From positions 1 to 22,792 of the IMG/VR virus record IMGVR_UViG_3300046007_001111: DNA of 22,792 bases. One strand, 5' to 3'. The DNA is from a virus. A model generated the notes under the pieces. The model made no database searches and had not been told where the DNA came from. It saw nothing but the letters and a program-made list of their open reading frames with translations. Each line of letters begins with the position of its first letter. Position 1 is the stretch's first letter. The translations under genes and the position numbers were made by a program. Below are positions 16,198 through 22,792 of this stretch, one piece after another.

Positions 16198-17445
16198 TTA
16201 AGCTGCAACGCGGCAGGCGAGTTCGGGATAGAGCGGAGCCCAACCGTAGAGAACATCCAAACGGGTCGGGATCGAGTCGTTGTTGATCGTATATTGACGA
16301 ACAACACGGATCGAGAGACCGTTGTCCTTGTCGCTTGCACGGCCAGCGAAATGAACGCCATCAGGCAATTCGAGGTCGGCAGTTGCCAGGGTGAACGCAT
16401 TGCGGTGGAACACCAAGTTCTGCGGGCTAACCACACCGGTCTTATTGAACGGAGTGACAACCGCAGTCGAAGATGTCGAAAGTACGGACACATTCTGGAA
16501 TTGGCCAGCGGTGATGATGGCCGGTGAGACCGTCACAGATGCTGAACCACCAGAAGTAATCGTGACCGCAGAAGTAACCACGAAGTTACGCAATACATTG
16601 CCACCGTATGGCTGGCGGTTCTGTGGGTTGACTGCAAACACGCCAGCAATCTGGATCGTGTCACCAGCATTCAACACGGCATTAGCAGTTGCAGCCGCGA
16701 TGGTGATGGTGGATGTCTGAGCCCAGCCAGTTGTCAGCGAACCGGTGAAGGTCGTTGTGTTGGTGGACATCGTTGCGGTCGAATACGAACCGTAGGTATG
16801 GGACACAATGTTCTGGTCCATGTACCAGTTCATGCCGATGGTGTCGCGACCCATCATTCCCTTTTCGTACTGGCCAGAAATCGTTCCCTGGGGGTTGAAG
16901 AGACCTTTTAAGGAGCCAACAATCGAGGCGCCGGTAAAGGGATCAACAACGCAAGAACGCTTGCCATCACGGGGAGCGCCTTCGCCGTCCAGGTAAGCCT
17001 GGGCAGTTAAGAAGGTTGCGATGTCAGACGGTACAACACCAGCAGTTCCAACCGTGTTGGCGGTGTTGTCAACGGCCATCGTTGTGCCATCAAAGTCGAT
17101 TTTGTTGGCAATAGCAGCGATAGCTGGCTTCAACACGCGGTCCGAGAACATATCCAAAGACAACGAAAGGTCTTGGGTAGTGAATTGCGTGTCCACATGG
17201 AATTGGGTTGAAAGGGTAACCGGTGTGGATGTCTCGTTAAAGTCTTCCACATTCAGGGCTGGGCCAGTCGTACCAATGAAACGGCCAGGACGGCGGACAT
17301 TGACGGTATTACCAATCTTGGCACCGACAACCGCAAACTGGTCATCATAGTTACGGTCAACGCGACCCGTGAAGGTTAGTTCGTTTTCCAGGACCATCAA
17401 CGCCTCGTTGGTGATCATGGATATGGTTAGCAAGTTATTTGCCAT
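16198..17445 (-). CDS. Major coat (capsid) protein, P22 gp5 family
   Basis: 415 residues (P22 coat about 430). The N-terminus NNLLTISMITNEALMVLENEL and the HK97-fold E-loop region with NTVNVRRPGRF (about 46-58) are diagnostic of the P22 coat family. So are QFHVDTQFTTQDLSLSLDMFSDRVLKPA, the VVDPFTGASIVGSLKGLFN segment and the C-terminal NLVFHRNAFTLATADLELP. Residues ~225-320 correspond to the region of the inserted I-domain and following beta sequence, with a Thr/Ser-rich stretch (TATMSTNTTTFTGS). GGAGA lies about 8 nt before the ATG. It follows the scaffold gene after 34 nt, the usual arrangement for scaffold-assisted assembly. Confidence 0.93.
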   Translation of the reverse strand: MANNLLTISMITNEALMVLENELTFTGRVDRNYDDQFAVVGAKIGNTVNVRRPGRFIGTTGPALNVEDFNETSTPVTLSTQFHVDTQFTTQDLSLSLDMFSDRVLKPAIAAIANKIDFDGTTMAVDNTANTVGTAGVVPSDIATFLTAQAYLDGEGAPRDGKRSCVVDPFTGASIVGSLKGLFNPQGTISGQYEKGMMGRDTIGMNWYMDQNIVSHTYGSYSTATMSTNTTTFTGSLTTGWAQTSTITIAAATANAVLNAGDTIQIAGVFAVNPQNRQPYGGNVLRNFVVTSAVTITSGGSASVTVSPAIITAGQFQNVSVLSTSSTAVVTPFNKTGVVSPQNLVFHRNAFTLATADLELPDGVHFAGRASDKDNGLSIRVVRQYTINNDSIPTRLDVLYGWAPLYPELACRVAA

Positions 17446-17479
17446 TTTATTTCTCCAATCAAGTTTTAGGGTTTACCCG

Positions 17480-18397
17480 TCACCTAATTTTCCCAGCGGC
17501 TCTCGCAGCTTTCCATTGCGAGAAAGTGCCATGAAATTGACGGTTGGAGTCCAGACTAATATCGGCTGGGTTTCCACCGGATTTCAGCGGGGTAATCGGT
17601 GCCGGAGCATTCGATTTCTTCGCCACAGGTTCCTTAACCACAGGTTTGGTTTCGAATTTCGATTCCAAACGCCCAATTGCACGCAGTTGAGAAGTGATGG
17701 ATTTCTCCGCCAATTCCCGAGCAAAATCAGGATTTTCGGCCAAGTAATACAGAACCTGGGGTCCCACATCACTTTCAATAATCGCATCCGTGACCGGTTG
17801 TGACACCGAGACATCACTAGACGCAATCATTTCGTCCCAATCCGGCAGTTCTTTTTTGGTGACCTCTAACCGCTCTTGGAATTTCTGCCGCATCCGCGAC
17901 TGTTCTTCCTCGGCCTTCCTTGCAAGTTCTGCTTGATCCCGCTCCCGCATCCTTTTATCAGTAGTCCACTCGGCCAGAGCCGCAGCCCACTCTTCAGCAT
18001 CATTAAATTGCGCCATTGTAGGTTTGGAGTCCGGTTCATCCGGTTTCGGCGGATTCACCTTTGCTTCCAAATCCTTTAATCGCGCTTCTAAGGCTTCTCG
18101 AGTTTTTCGCTCGCGTTCCGCTTCTTGGCGGGCCGCTTCGCGCTGCTTCGTCAGTTCCGAAAACCGCTTTTCAAGTTTTGGGTTTTGCTTCTTTTCACCT
18201 GTTGCAGCCTCTCCCTCGGCCTCTGATTCACTCCCATCTTGCTCGACAACCGGCTCCGCATCCGCGGCCTCAGTTGGAGTTTCTGGCTGGGCTAAACCAA
18301 GTTTTTTTGCCTGGAAATCAGCTAAATTTTCACTCGTTACCAGGTTCGCAGCTTGTTTCCTTACTGGCTCCTGGCTTACTTCTGCTACTTCAGACAT
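17480..18397 (-). CDS. Scaffolding protein, P22 gp8-like
   Basis: 305 residues, against 303 in P22. It is highly charged and helical. Residues ~45-70 are an acidic Glu/Ala/Ser segment. Residues ~70-120 form a Lys/Arg/Glu-rich coiled coil (KLEKRFSELTKQREAARQEA). The C-terminus is short and basic (GTFSQWKAARAAGKIR), like the helix-loop-helix by which P22 scaffold binds coat. It lies between portal and coat, the P22 gene 8 position. GGAG stands 7 nt before the ATG. It would direct procapsid assembly and portal incorporation and then leave. Sequence similarity is mostly compositional; size, order and architecture carry the call. Confidence 0.82.
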   Translation of the reverse strand: MSEVAEVSQEPVRKQAANLVTSENLADFQAKKLGLAQPETPTEAADAEPVVEQDGSESEAEGEAATGEKKQNPKLEKRFSELTKQREAARQEAERERKTREALEARLKDLEAKVNPPKPDEPDSKPTMAQFNDAEEWAAALAEWTTDKRMRERDQAELARKAEEEQSRMRQKFQERLEVTKKELPDWDEMIASSDVSVSQPVTDAIIESDVGPQVLYYLAENPDFARELAEKSITSQLRAIGRLESKFETKPVVKEPVAKKSNAPAPITPLKSGGNPADISLDSNRQFHGTFSQWKAARAAGKIR

Positions 18398-18417
18398 GGA
18401 TTACTCCAAGAATAAAC

Positions 18418-18433
18418 CCGATGATCCCATCGG
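18418..18433 (-). other. Perfect hairpin in the scaffold leader
   Basis: On the minus strand CCGATG-GGAT-CATCGG forms a perfect 6-bp stem with a 4-nt loop. It lies between the putative scaffold promoter and the scaffold Shine-Dalgarno, about 20 nt before the start codon. Only a broken T tract (GTTTATTCTT) follows, so it is a weak terminator at best. A 5' stabilising or processing hairpin is the alternative. Confidence 0.55.
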
Positions 18434-18445
18434 TAGGTTTAAGCT

Positions 18446-18474
18446 ATTAGAAACCGTTTCTTGATAGATGTCAA
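18446..18474 (-). promoter_or_regulatory. Sigma70-like promoter for scaffold/coat with shared spacer element
   Basis: Minus strand: consensus -35 TTGACA at 18469-18474 (overlapping the portal stop), a 17-nt spacer, and -10 TCTAAT at 18446-18451 (5 of 6 matches to TATAAT). The spacer's last 11 bases, AAGAAACGGTT, are identical and in the same register as in the terminase promoter at 22326-22354. The flanking AGAAAC-N-GTTTCT is a perfect palindrome at 18449-18461. This would give separate expression of scaffold, coat and decoration protein. Confidence 0.65.
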
Positions 18475-20720
18475 CGCGGCCCCATTGGTACACCAGGAAT
18501 AGCTGGCTGCTCGAGCGGCTGCGGCTGCATTTGTTGCGCTGCCATCATAGCCATGGCCTGGTCGTCCATCATCGGCGTTTGACCCATTGGCTGCTCTGCA
18601 ATCTGCATTTCCTGTTGCAAGAATGGGTTGCTCGACTGGTTTACTTCTTGTTCGGCAAAGCTGGCCGTCTCCGCCTGCTCCATGTCCCTGCGGGCAATCT
18701 CGCCTTGCAATTGGCGAATATCCATGCCCTTGAGCAATAGCTTGGTGATGGCATCTAATTCGCCGCGGTTTTGATCAGCCTCTGAACGCATGATCTGCTG
18801 GTTGACCTTGGCCTCGTTGATGGTGTCGGTGTTGTACGCACGCGAGGTGACATCCATCAGCTTGCGCCGGTTCTGACCTTCTTCCTTCATACGCTGGACA
18901 TCTGTCTGGTGCTGAAGGTTCATGGTCAGGGCCGCAATCTGCTGCTGAAGGTCGGCCACCATCTTCTGGCTGGCCATAAGCTGCATTTGGACCTGGGGCG
19001 GAATGTCCGATTTCTCGTCAATTTGAGCCATTGGGTTAACGGCTGCCAGGCGGTCGGCAATCACATCGGCGCCAGGAAAATCCATGTTGCGGAACACCAA
19101 GTCTCCGGCAGCCTGGAACAGTTCTGGGTTGGCCTGCAATAGCGGGATCATGGCCTCGACTGCTTCTTGGCGCTTGGATTGATAGCCAGGGCCGGTGTCC
19201 ATATAGATGTCATATTCACCTACCGTCACATCATTGAGGATCTTCTCGGCGCCAGACTCGTCTACAACCCGCTGATTAATAGTAACCATTTCAGGCTGGT
19301 TGTCGTATCCAATGATCCGCATAACCCGCTCTTTATCGTAAATCTTGGGAATCAGGTCCAGAATAATCCGGCCGGTTTGCTTGAGTGACCTGGTGAGGTT
19401 GTCGTAATAATGGAAATTCGACAGGTCAATCTGCATCTGCTGGCCGCGGATAGCCTTGCCAGATTGGTTGCCCTGCATAAATTGATTTGGGTCAAAAATA
19501 CCGACAACCGTCTGAAGGTCGTTATTGATGCTGCTGGTTGCCTCAACAATGCCGGCAGGCGGGGGCTCGGGCTGCAACCTAACTGGCTGCGGGGCCATCT
19601 GGCCTTCAATGTCCTTTTGCTTATATCTCAGGACCGGCGTTGCCTTGATGTTAGCCTGCGCCCACTCATTCTCATGGCCTTCGTCCTGGCCCTCGGCAAG
19701 CAGCCATTTGGCCTTTGGAGCCAGGGCAACCGATTCGGTCAAAGCCGTGCGCCAGTAGTTGTACATCCGCTGGGGGTCCTTGGCCATACGCACAATGCCG
19801 TACTTCTTGCGCTTGTCATCGACCACCAGTTGCTGGCCGTAGACCGGAACCACGGGAATGTACTTCCCAATCCATGTGGATTCTTCCAGAACCTCCATGC
19901 CGGTTAGCTTGGCCCACTTAATGGTCTTGCGCATGGTGTCGCGCTCGGCCACCACCTCGATGCCTGCGGCCGTCAGAATTTCGGCATTCGGGGCATCTTC
20001 CTTATAAACCTGAGTGCCGTCTGATAATAAGAGCAGCTTGGTCTTCTTGCGCTCGGTATACCACCACTCAGCGACCCGAATGTCGTCCTTCATTATCCAA
20101 TCCGCGTCCGCATCGCCGGTTCCGCGCATATTGAAGTTGCCGCCATCATCAGCGCCAGGGTATTGAGCCTTGAAGTCCTTCTTACTCATAACCTCGGTGA
20201 TCAGGCAAGACTCAGAGTCCGACCCATCGGGCATCTGGGAGTTCGGGTCCATGTAGACCGTAAAGGGGTTGGCAATCGGTCGAATGTAGATTTCCTGATC
20301 GAATGAGTCTTCCCGCACATAGTCGGTGACCACTCGCCAATAGCCCCAGCCCATACGGACCGCAAACTCAAATGCCGTGTCGTAAGCCGTGTCGGCGTCC
20401 GAGTTCACCTCGATGTGCTTGAAGATACCCGTCAGGATATCGGCCACCTTAGCGTTGGCGCTCGAGTTCATCGAGTGAGCCTTCATACGGGGCCGAGCCT
20501 GGCGCTGCTGGTTGCAGACCTGGCGGATGAACCCGTCCAGCTTATTGATTGTCAGGCATGGCCTGGCTTCAAGGTTGCGGGAGTTCTGCACCTCGACCGG
20601 CCATTGATCGCCTGATGAGAATTTAAGGTCGTCCAGGGCATCCTGGCGGTTGTAAGAATCCGCATCGTTAGCGAATCTCAAGAATTTTTGCGCATCTTGT
20701 ATGCGCTTGTCGTTAGCCAT
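18471..20720 (-). CDS. Portal protein, P22 gp1 family
   Basis: 749 residues (P22 portal about 725). The N-terminus (DSYNRQDALDDLKFSSGDQWP) and NKLDGFIRQVCNQQRQARP belong to the P22-type portal family. So do the middle segments GYWRVVTDYV, PFTVYMDPNS and GIVRMAKDPQRMYNYWRTALTE, and the SKRQEAVEAMIPLLQ region. The C-terminus is a long helical Gln/Met/Glu-rich region, matching the barrel that extends into the P22 capsid. The portal is the dodecameric DNA channel that docks the terminase and later gp4. I chose the ATG at 20720, which follows GGGGTGAT, over an ATG at 20735 lacking a Shine-Dalgarno. The chosen start leaves a 2-nt gap after the terminase stop. Confidence 0.93.
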   Translation of the reverse strand: MANDKRIQDAQKFLRFANDADSYNRQDALDDLKFSSGDQWPVEVQNSRNLEARPCLTINKLDGFIRQVCNQQRQARPRMKAHSMNSSANAKVADILTGIFKHIEVNSDADTAYDTAFEFAVRMGWGYWRVVTDYVREDSFDQEIYIRPIANPFTVYMDPNSQMPDGSDSESCLITEVMSKKDFKAQYPGADDGGNFNMRGTGDADADWIMKDDIRVAEWWYTERKKTKLLLLSDGTQVYKEDAPNAEILTAAGIEVVAERDTMRKTIKWAKLTGMEVLEESTWIGKYIPVVPVYGQQLVVDDKRKKYGIVRMAKDPQRMYNYWRTALTESVALAPKAKWLLAEGQDEGHENEWAQANIKATPVLRYKQKDIEGQMAPQPVRLQPEPPPAGIVEATSSINNDLQTVVGIFDPNQFMQGNQSGKAIRGQQMQIDLSNFHYYDNLTRSLKQTGRIILDLIPKIYDKERVMRIIGYDNQPEMVTINQRVVDESGAEKILNDVTVGEYDIYMDTGPGYQSKRQEAVEAMIPLLQANPELFQAAGDLVFRNMDFPGADVIADRLAAVNPMAQIDEKSDIPPQVQMQLMASQKMVADLQQQIAALTMNLQHQTDVQRMKEEGQNRRKLMDVTSRAYNTDTINEAKVNQQIMRSEADQNRGELDAITKLLLKGMDIRQLQGEIARRDMEQAETASFAEQEVNQSSNPFLQQEMQIAEQPMGQTPMMDDQAMAMMAAQQMQPQPLEQPAIPGVPMGPR

Positions 20721-20722
20721 AA

Positions 20723-22027
20723 TCACCCCATCCATGAGCCAGCCGGCTGGTAAGTTGCCCGTTTTCCTGTCGATTTGCGGGGCTCGTTTACCACCAGGCC
20801 AATATACCTAAACGCATCCGCACCATGGGAATAAATGTCGTGCAAAGGCGTCTTGGAAAACTGTTTAGTATCTGGGTCCACATCATACCGATAGTGGCGC
20901 AGACATTGTAGCCCTTGGTGGCAATTCTCTCGGTCGAAATAGCATTTCCCAAACATAGTTCGAGCGGCGTTGATTGAGTCCGCAATTGGTGTCCTTGGCA
21001 CAATCTGGACCTTGTAGCCCGCGGCCCTGACTATGTCGGCAATCGAGCGGCCAGACGCAGCCAGGGTCGAGTTCTCGGCATCATGGGGCAGCCAAATGGT
21101 GTCGTAGTGATAGCCATACTTCTGCATCTCAGACATATACCAGGACATCGTCTTCTGACTGTCTTCCAGGTATCTGATCAGCCGGATCTCAAACCCAATA
21201 AATTGCACAAACCAGATGGCCGTGTTGTCAGCCCAGCCCAGGTCGAAGACCGCGTGAACCGGTTTGATGGCGTCATATGGGACCTTAGTGAGCCTACCGT
21301 CCAGGTCTGCCATGGTTATCTCGTTGGCGAACACGGCGCCGTCCACGGTCTTGCGGCAGATGCCTTCCCAGACCATGTTGTAGGCCTCGATGTCTCGGAC
21401 CTGGAGGTTGTCCTTTTCCTCGCGCAGCGTCTGCGGAAACCAGGGGTTGTCGCGCCAGGTAATCTTTTGCACCACCGCGCTGGGCGGCGGCGAGACCACA
21501 AACCGTTGATAGGTTTCGTCCGTCTCAAGTTCTGGGTTGAAGGTGACCCAGATTTCGCTGCCGTCCTTACGAATGGTCGGGATCAGCACATTCCAAGAGG
21601 TTTTGGAAACAGTCTGGGCTTCCTCGACCCAACAGATATCCACACCTTCAAAGGATTTGACATTGGTGATGTTGTTTTTCAGCCCGATAAAAAAGAATTC
21701 CGAGCCATTCTTGCCGCGGATCGAGGTCTGAGTTATCTCGTAGAACGATTCCAAACCCAGAGCAATGATCTGGTCGGTCAGCAGCTTGTGGACCGAGTCC
21801 TTGATTGATACCTGGAATTCTCGAGCGCAGAGAACACGGAGCGGGTCTTTGGCTGCCTTGATCAAGAGAGCCCTGGCCACACCCCAGGATTTTGCACCGC
21901 CGCGGCCACCGTACAGGACCTTGTATCGGTTGGGCTCAAACAGGCACGCAAGTTTGACGGGGAATTCAGCTTTGGCAACGGCCTGCTGGAGTTGCTCTTG
22001 GTCGATTACTTCTGGCGCCTCGATCAT
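20723..22027 (-). CDS. terL: Terminase large subunit
   Basis: 434 residues. The packaging ATPase has Walker A GGRGGAKS at 40-47, Walker B VDICWVEEA at 129-137 with catalytic Glu 135/136, and coupling motif VTFNPE at 161-166. The C-terminal RNase H-like nuclease shows acidic positions D262 (FDLGWADNT), D316 (LPHDAEN) and D404 (HGADAFRY), all in expected contexts. It cuts concatemeric DNA and pumps it through the portal. P22 gp2 is about 499 aa. The ATG overlaps the small-terminase stop as ATGA, as is common for this pair. No truncation or missing catalytic residue is seen. Confidence 0.95.
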   Translation of the reverse strand: MIEAPEVIDQEQLQQAVAKAEFPVKLACLFEPNRYKVLYGGRGGAKSWGVARALLIKAAKDPLRVLCAREFQVSIKDSVHKLLTDQIIALGLESFYEITQTSIRGKNGSEFFFIGLKNNITNVKSFEGVDICWVEEAQTVSKTSWNVLIPTIRKDGSEIWVTFNPELETDETYQRFVVSPPPSAVVQKITWRDNPWFPQTLREEKDNLQVRDIEAYNMVWEGICRKTVDGAVFANEITMADLDGRLTKVPYDAIKPVHAVFDLGWADNTAIWFVQFIGFEIRLIRYLEDSQKTMSWYMSEMQKYGYHYDTIWLPHDAENSTLAASGRSIADIVRAAGYKVQIVPRTPIADSINAARTMFGKCYFDRENCHQGLQCLRHYRYDVDPDTKQFSKTPLHDIYSHGADAFRYIGLVVNEPRKSTGKRATYQPAGSWMG

Positions 22028-22290
22028 TCTTGTGGCTTAACAAACATGACCTGGATGCCGGAAAGGATCGGAGTTCCGTCCGAGTTCTGCATCTCAGTCG
22101 TCTGAACGGCCTTGCCATCCAAGCGGTCAATAACCTCTTTGACGGCCCAGGCTTCGCCTGTTTCCGCCTGCGTGATCAGTTGATTGACGATGCTTTCCAG
22201 CCTGTGCGGCTCTTGTACAAGCACTTTGCGGAGCTTGTCGTAGAACATCTTGCCTTTGACGGCATTTGTATTTCCTATCGGTGCGGCCAT
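22024..22290 (-). CDS. terS: Terminase small subunit (probable)
   Basis: 88 residues. It begins MAAPIGNTNAVKGKMFYDKLRKVL, a basic start of a kind common in small terminase-like phage proteins. It continues with a helical AETGEAWAVKEVIDRLDGKAVQTTE segment that is a recurrent signature of that group. It lies directly before and overlaps terL, the normal terS position. It would bind the packaging site and load the large subunit. At 88 aa it is much shorter than P22 gp3 (about 162). It is the first gene of the leftward block, with a weak Shine-Dalgarno (GAGA) but a candidate promoter about 36-64 nt upstream. Confidence 0.78.
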   Translation of the reverse strand: MAAPIGNTNAVKGKMFYDKLRKVLVQEPHRLESIVNQLITQAETGEAWAVKEVIDRLDGKAVQTTEMQNSDGTPILSGIQVMFVKPQE

Positions 22291-22325
22291 GTAGATTGTC
22301 TCAATCTATAAGTTCCTGATGCGCA

Positions 22326-22354
22326 ATGATAAACCGTTTCTTATTGCTTGTGAA
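22326..22354 (-). promoter_or_regulatory. Sigma70-like promoter for the terminase genes
   Basis: Minus strand: -35 TTCACA (22349-22354), 17-nt spacer, -10 TATCAT (22326-22331), each 5 of 6 matches to consensus. The spacer ends AAGAAACGGTT, the same bases in the same register as in the scaffold promoter. AAAC-N-GTTT at 22331-22339 is a palindrome abutting the -10. The predicted start of transcription is near 22320, about 30 nt before the terS ATG. Confidence 0.6.
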
Positions 22355-22372
22355 TCTATTCTTTGGTAAACT
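22344..22372 (+). promoter_or_regulatory. Sigma70-like promoter for the divergent small gene
   Basis: Plus strand: -35 TTGCTT (22344-22349), 17-nt spacer, and an extended -10 TGG-TAAACT (TAAACT at 22367-22372). Its -35 touches the -35 of the opposing terminase promoter at 22349, so the two polymerase sites are back to back. The small gene starts 26 nt after the -10. Confidence 0.5.
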
Positions 22373-22378
22373 GTTTAC
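22366..22378. promoter_or_regulatory. Palindromic operator candidate GTAAAC-T-GTTTAC
   Basis: A perfect 13-bp inverted repeat (6-bp arms, 1-nt centre) covering the -10 of the plus-strand promoter. Its core AAAC-N-GTTT recurs at 22331-22339, 37 bp away centre to centre, over the opposing promoter, and again in the scaffold promoter. This fits a dimeric repressor or activator site; no regulator is identified. Confidence 0.5.
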
Positions 22379-22397
22379 TCTTTCGGAGAGTGATGCT

Positions 22398-22616
22398 ATG
22401 AAAAAGATTGTCTTCTACTGTGGAGTTAATGATCAAACTGGTAACGCCTACTTTCGCAATGCGCCTCATTTCTTGTCTTTGGAGGATCACGAAAGGATCG
22501 CAGTTTTGAGTAAGGTAATTGCCGAGTTAACGAATCACCTGGAGTACACGGTCAAACGGGTTACTGCCGCAACGATTCAAGAAATTCGGACAAAACATCC
22601 GCGTGTTGCTGAGTAA
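22398..22616 (+). CDS. Small hypothetical protein, the only plus-strand gene
   Basis: 72 residues from the ATG at 22398, which has GGAG about 9 nt upstream and a candidate promoter before it. An upstream in-frame ATG at 22326 is less likely because it would lie upstream of the predicted promoter. The sequence MKKIVFYCGVNDQTGNAYFRNAPHFLSL followed by a helix (EDHERIAVLSKVIAELTNHL) and a basic C-terminus is protein-like but belongs to no family I recognise. I see no helix-turn-helix. It is transcribed away from the terminase block and could be a regulator or early gene by position only. Its 3' end overlaps the opposing gene by 56 nt. Confidence 0.55.
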   Translation: MKKIVFYCGVNDQTGNAYFRNAPHFLSLEDHERIAVLSKVIAELTNHLEYTVKRVTAATIQEIRTKHPRVAE

Positions 22617-22792
22617 ACATTTCTCCCTGGTGGGACATCCGCATTTTGGCCAGGATTTGGTCGTCTTTCTTCTTTTTGGCTCTTTGTTCCGCAAATAGGT
22701 TCTGAAATATCTTCTCAGCCGGTACACCGGTTTCTGCGGCGTTGATGTTCAAGCCGCCGAGGTATTTGCCAGGAATACCTGTTGAATAGGAT
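22561..22792 (-). CDS. C-terminal fragment of an unknown gene (5' end outside window)
   Basis: The frame is open from the right edge to a TAA at 22561, giving 76 residues. It begins SYSTGIPGKYLGGLNINAAETG and ends with a charged helical tail (EQRAKKKKDDQILAKM...LSEFLESLRQ). No start is needed inside the window; a TTG at 22752 is the only plausible internal one. The steady protein-like character up to the edge suggests the end of a longer gene rather than a 63-residue one. No family is recognised. It converges on the small plus-strand gene. Confidence 0.5.
   Translation of the reverse strand, partial: SYSTGIPGKYLGGLNINAAETGVPAEKIFQNLFAEQRAKKKKDDQILAKMRMSHQGEMFTQQHADVLSEFLESLRQ

Noticed and set aside
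17469-17478. GGGT-TT-ACCC inverted repeat between scaffold and coat genes
   Set aside because: Only 4-bp arms with a 2-nt centre and no T tract; too weak to call a terminator, and coat must be expressed strongly from this transcript.
21083-21808. A 241-codon open frame on the plus strand
   Set aside because: It lies fully inside terL, whose Walker and nuclease motifs are intact on the other strand; the translation has no family features.
1-22792. CRISPR array, tRNA, rRNA, insertion sequence or integrase/attachment site
   Set aside because: No regularly spaced direct repeats, cloverleaf candidates, transposase motifs or site-specific recombinase motifs were seen; almost all of the window is accounted for by phage structural genes.

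Overview
The window is a virion-structure and packaging region of a tailed bacteriophage with a P22-like head and tail (a short-tailed, podovirus-type virion is the natural reading). Nearly every gene is on the minus strand, packed with 1-14 nt overlaps (often ATGA) or gaps of a few bases, and most starts have a Shine-Dalgarno. No integrase, repressor, lysis, replication or tRNA gene is visible, so lifestyle and host cannot be fixed. The P22-type structural set, the mixed base composition and several small proteins of a kind common in aquatic phages suggest an uncultured environmental phage of a Gram-negative host; that is inference.

Layout in transcription order (right to left). A partial unknown gene (22561-22792, minus) and a small plus-strand gene (22398-22616) precede a divergent promoter region (22291-22397). 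Packaging and head genes follow: small terminase, large terminase, P22-type portal, scaffold, coat protein, and a small decoration-like protein ended by a clear intrinsic terminator (15885-15922). Next is a host-interaction cassette: a GT-A type glycosyltransferase, a small beta-rich protein, a 937-residue tail fibre, an 861-residue triplicated glycine-rich adhesin-like protein, an AT-rich 2-oxoglutarate/Fe(II) oxygenase gene, and three small proteins with TTG or GTG starts. The rest is a P22-like tail and ejection module in the order gp4, gp10, a small protein in the needle slot, a gp14-position protein, gp7-like, gp20-like and gp16-like (cut by the left edge).

Thus the P22 order 3-2-1-8-5-4-10-26-14-7-20-16 is kept, with the host-interaction cassette set between coat (5) and gp4. 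Terminase and portal pump DNA into a scaffold-built coat shell. gp4 and gp10 homologues close the portal vertex. gp7/20/16-type proteins would leave the virion with the DNA. The fibre and glycine-rich protein probably contact the host surface, and the glycosyltransferase and oxygenase are candidates for modifying virion or host-surface molecules.

Most notable observations: (1) two sigma70-like minus-strand promoters, before the small terminase and before scaffold/coat, share a 12-nt element (AAGAAACGGTTT, holding an AAAC-N-GTTT palindrome) in exactly the same register against the -10 box, and a second palindrome covers the -10 of a divergent promoter; (2) a ~64-residue beta-rich repeat occurs in tandem in the gp10 homologue and once inside the neighbouring gp4 homologue; (3) the three glycine-rich modules keep their protein sequence but have diverged at synonymous sites; (4) the oxygenase gene and the distal half of the gp16-like gene are strikingly AT-rich. 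There is no gene-free stretch over 300 bases; the longest non-coding gap is about 107 bases.
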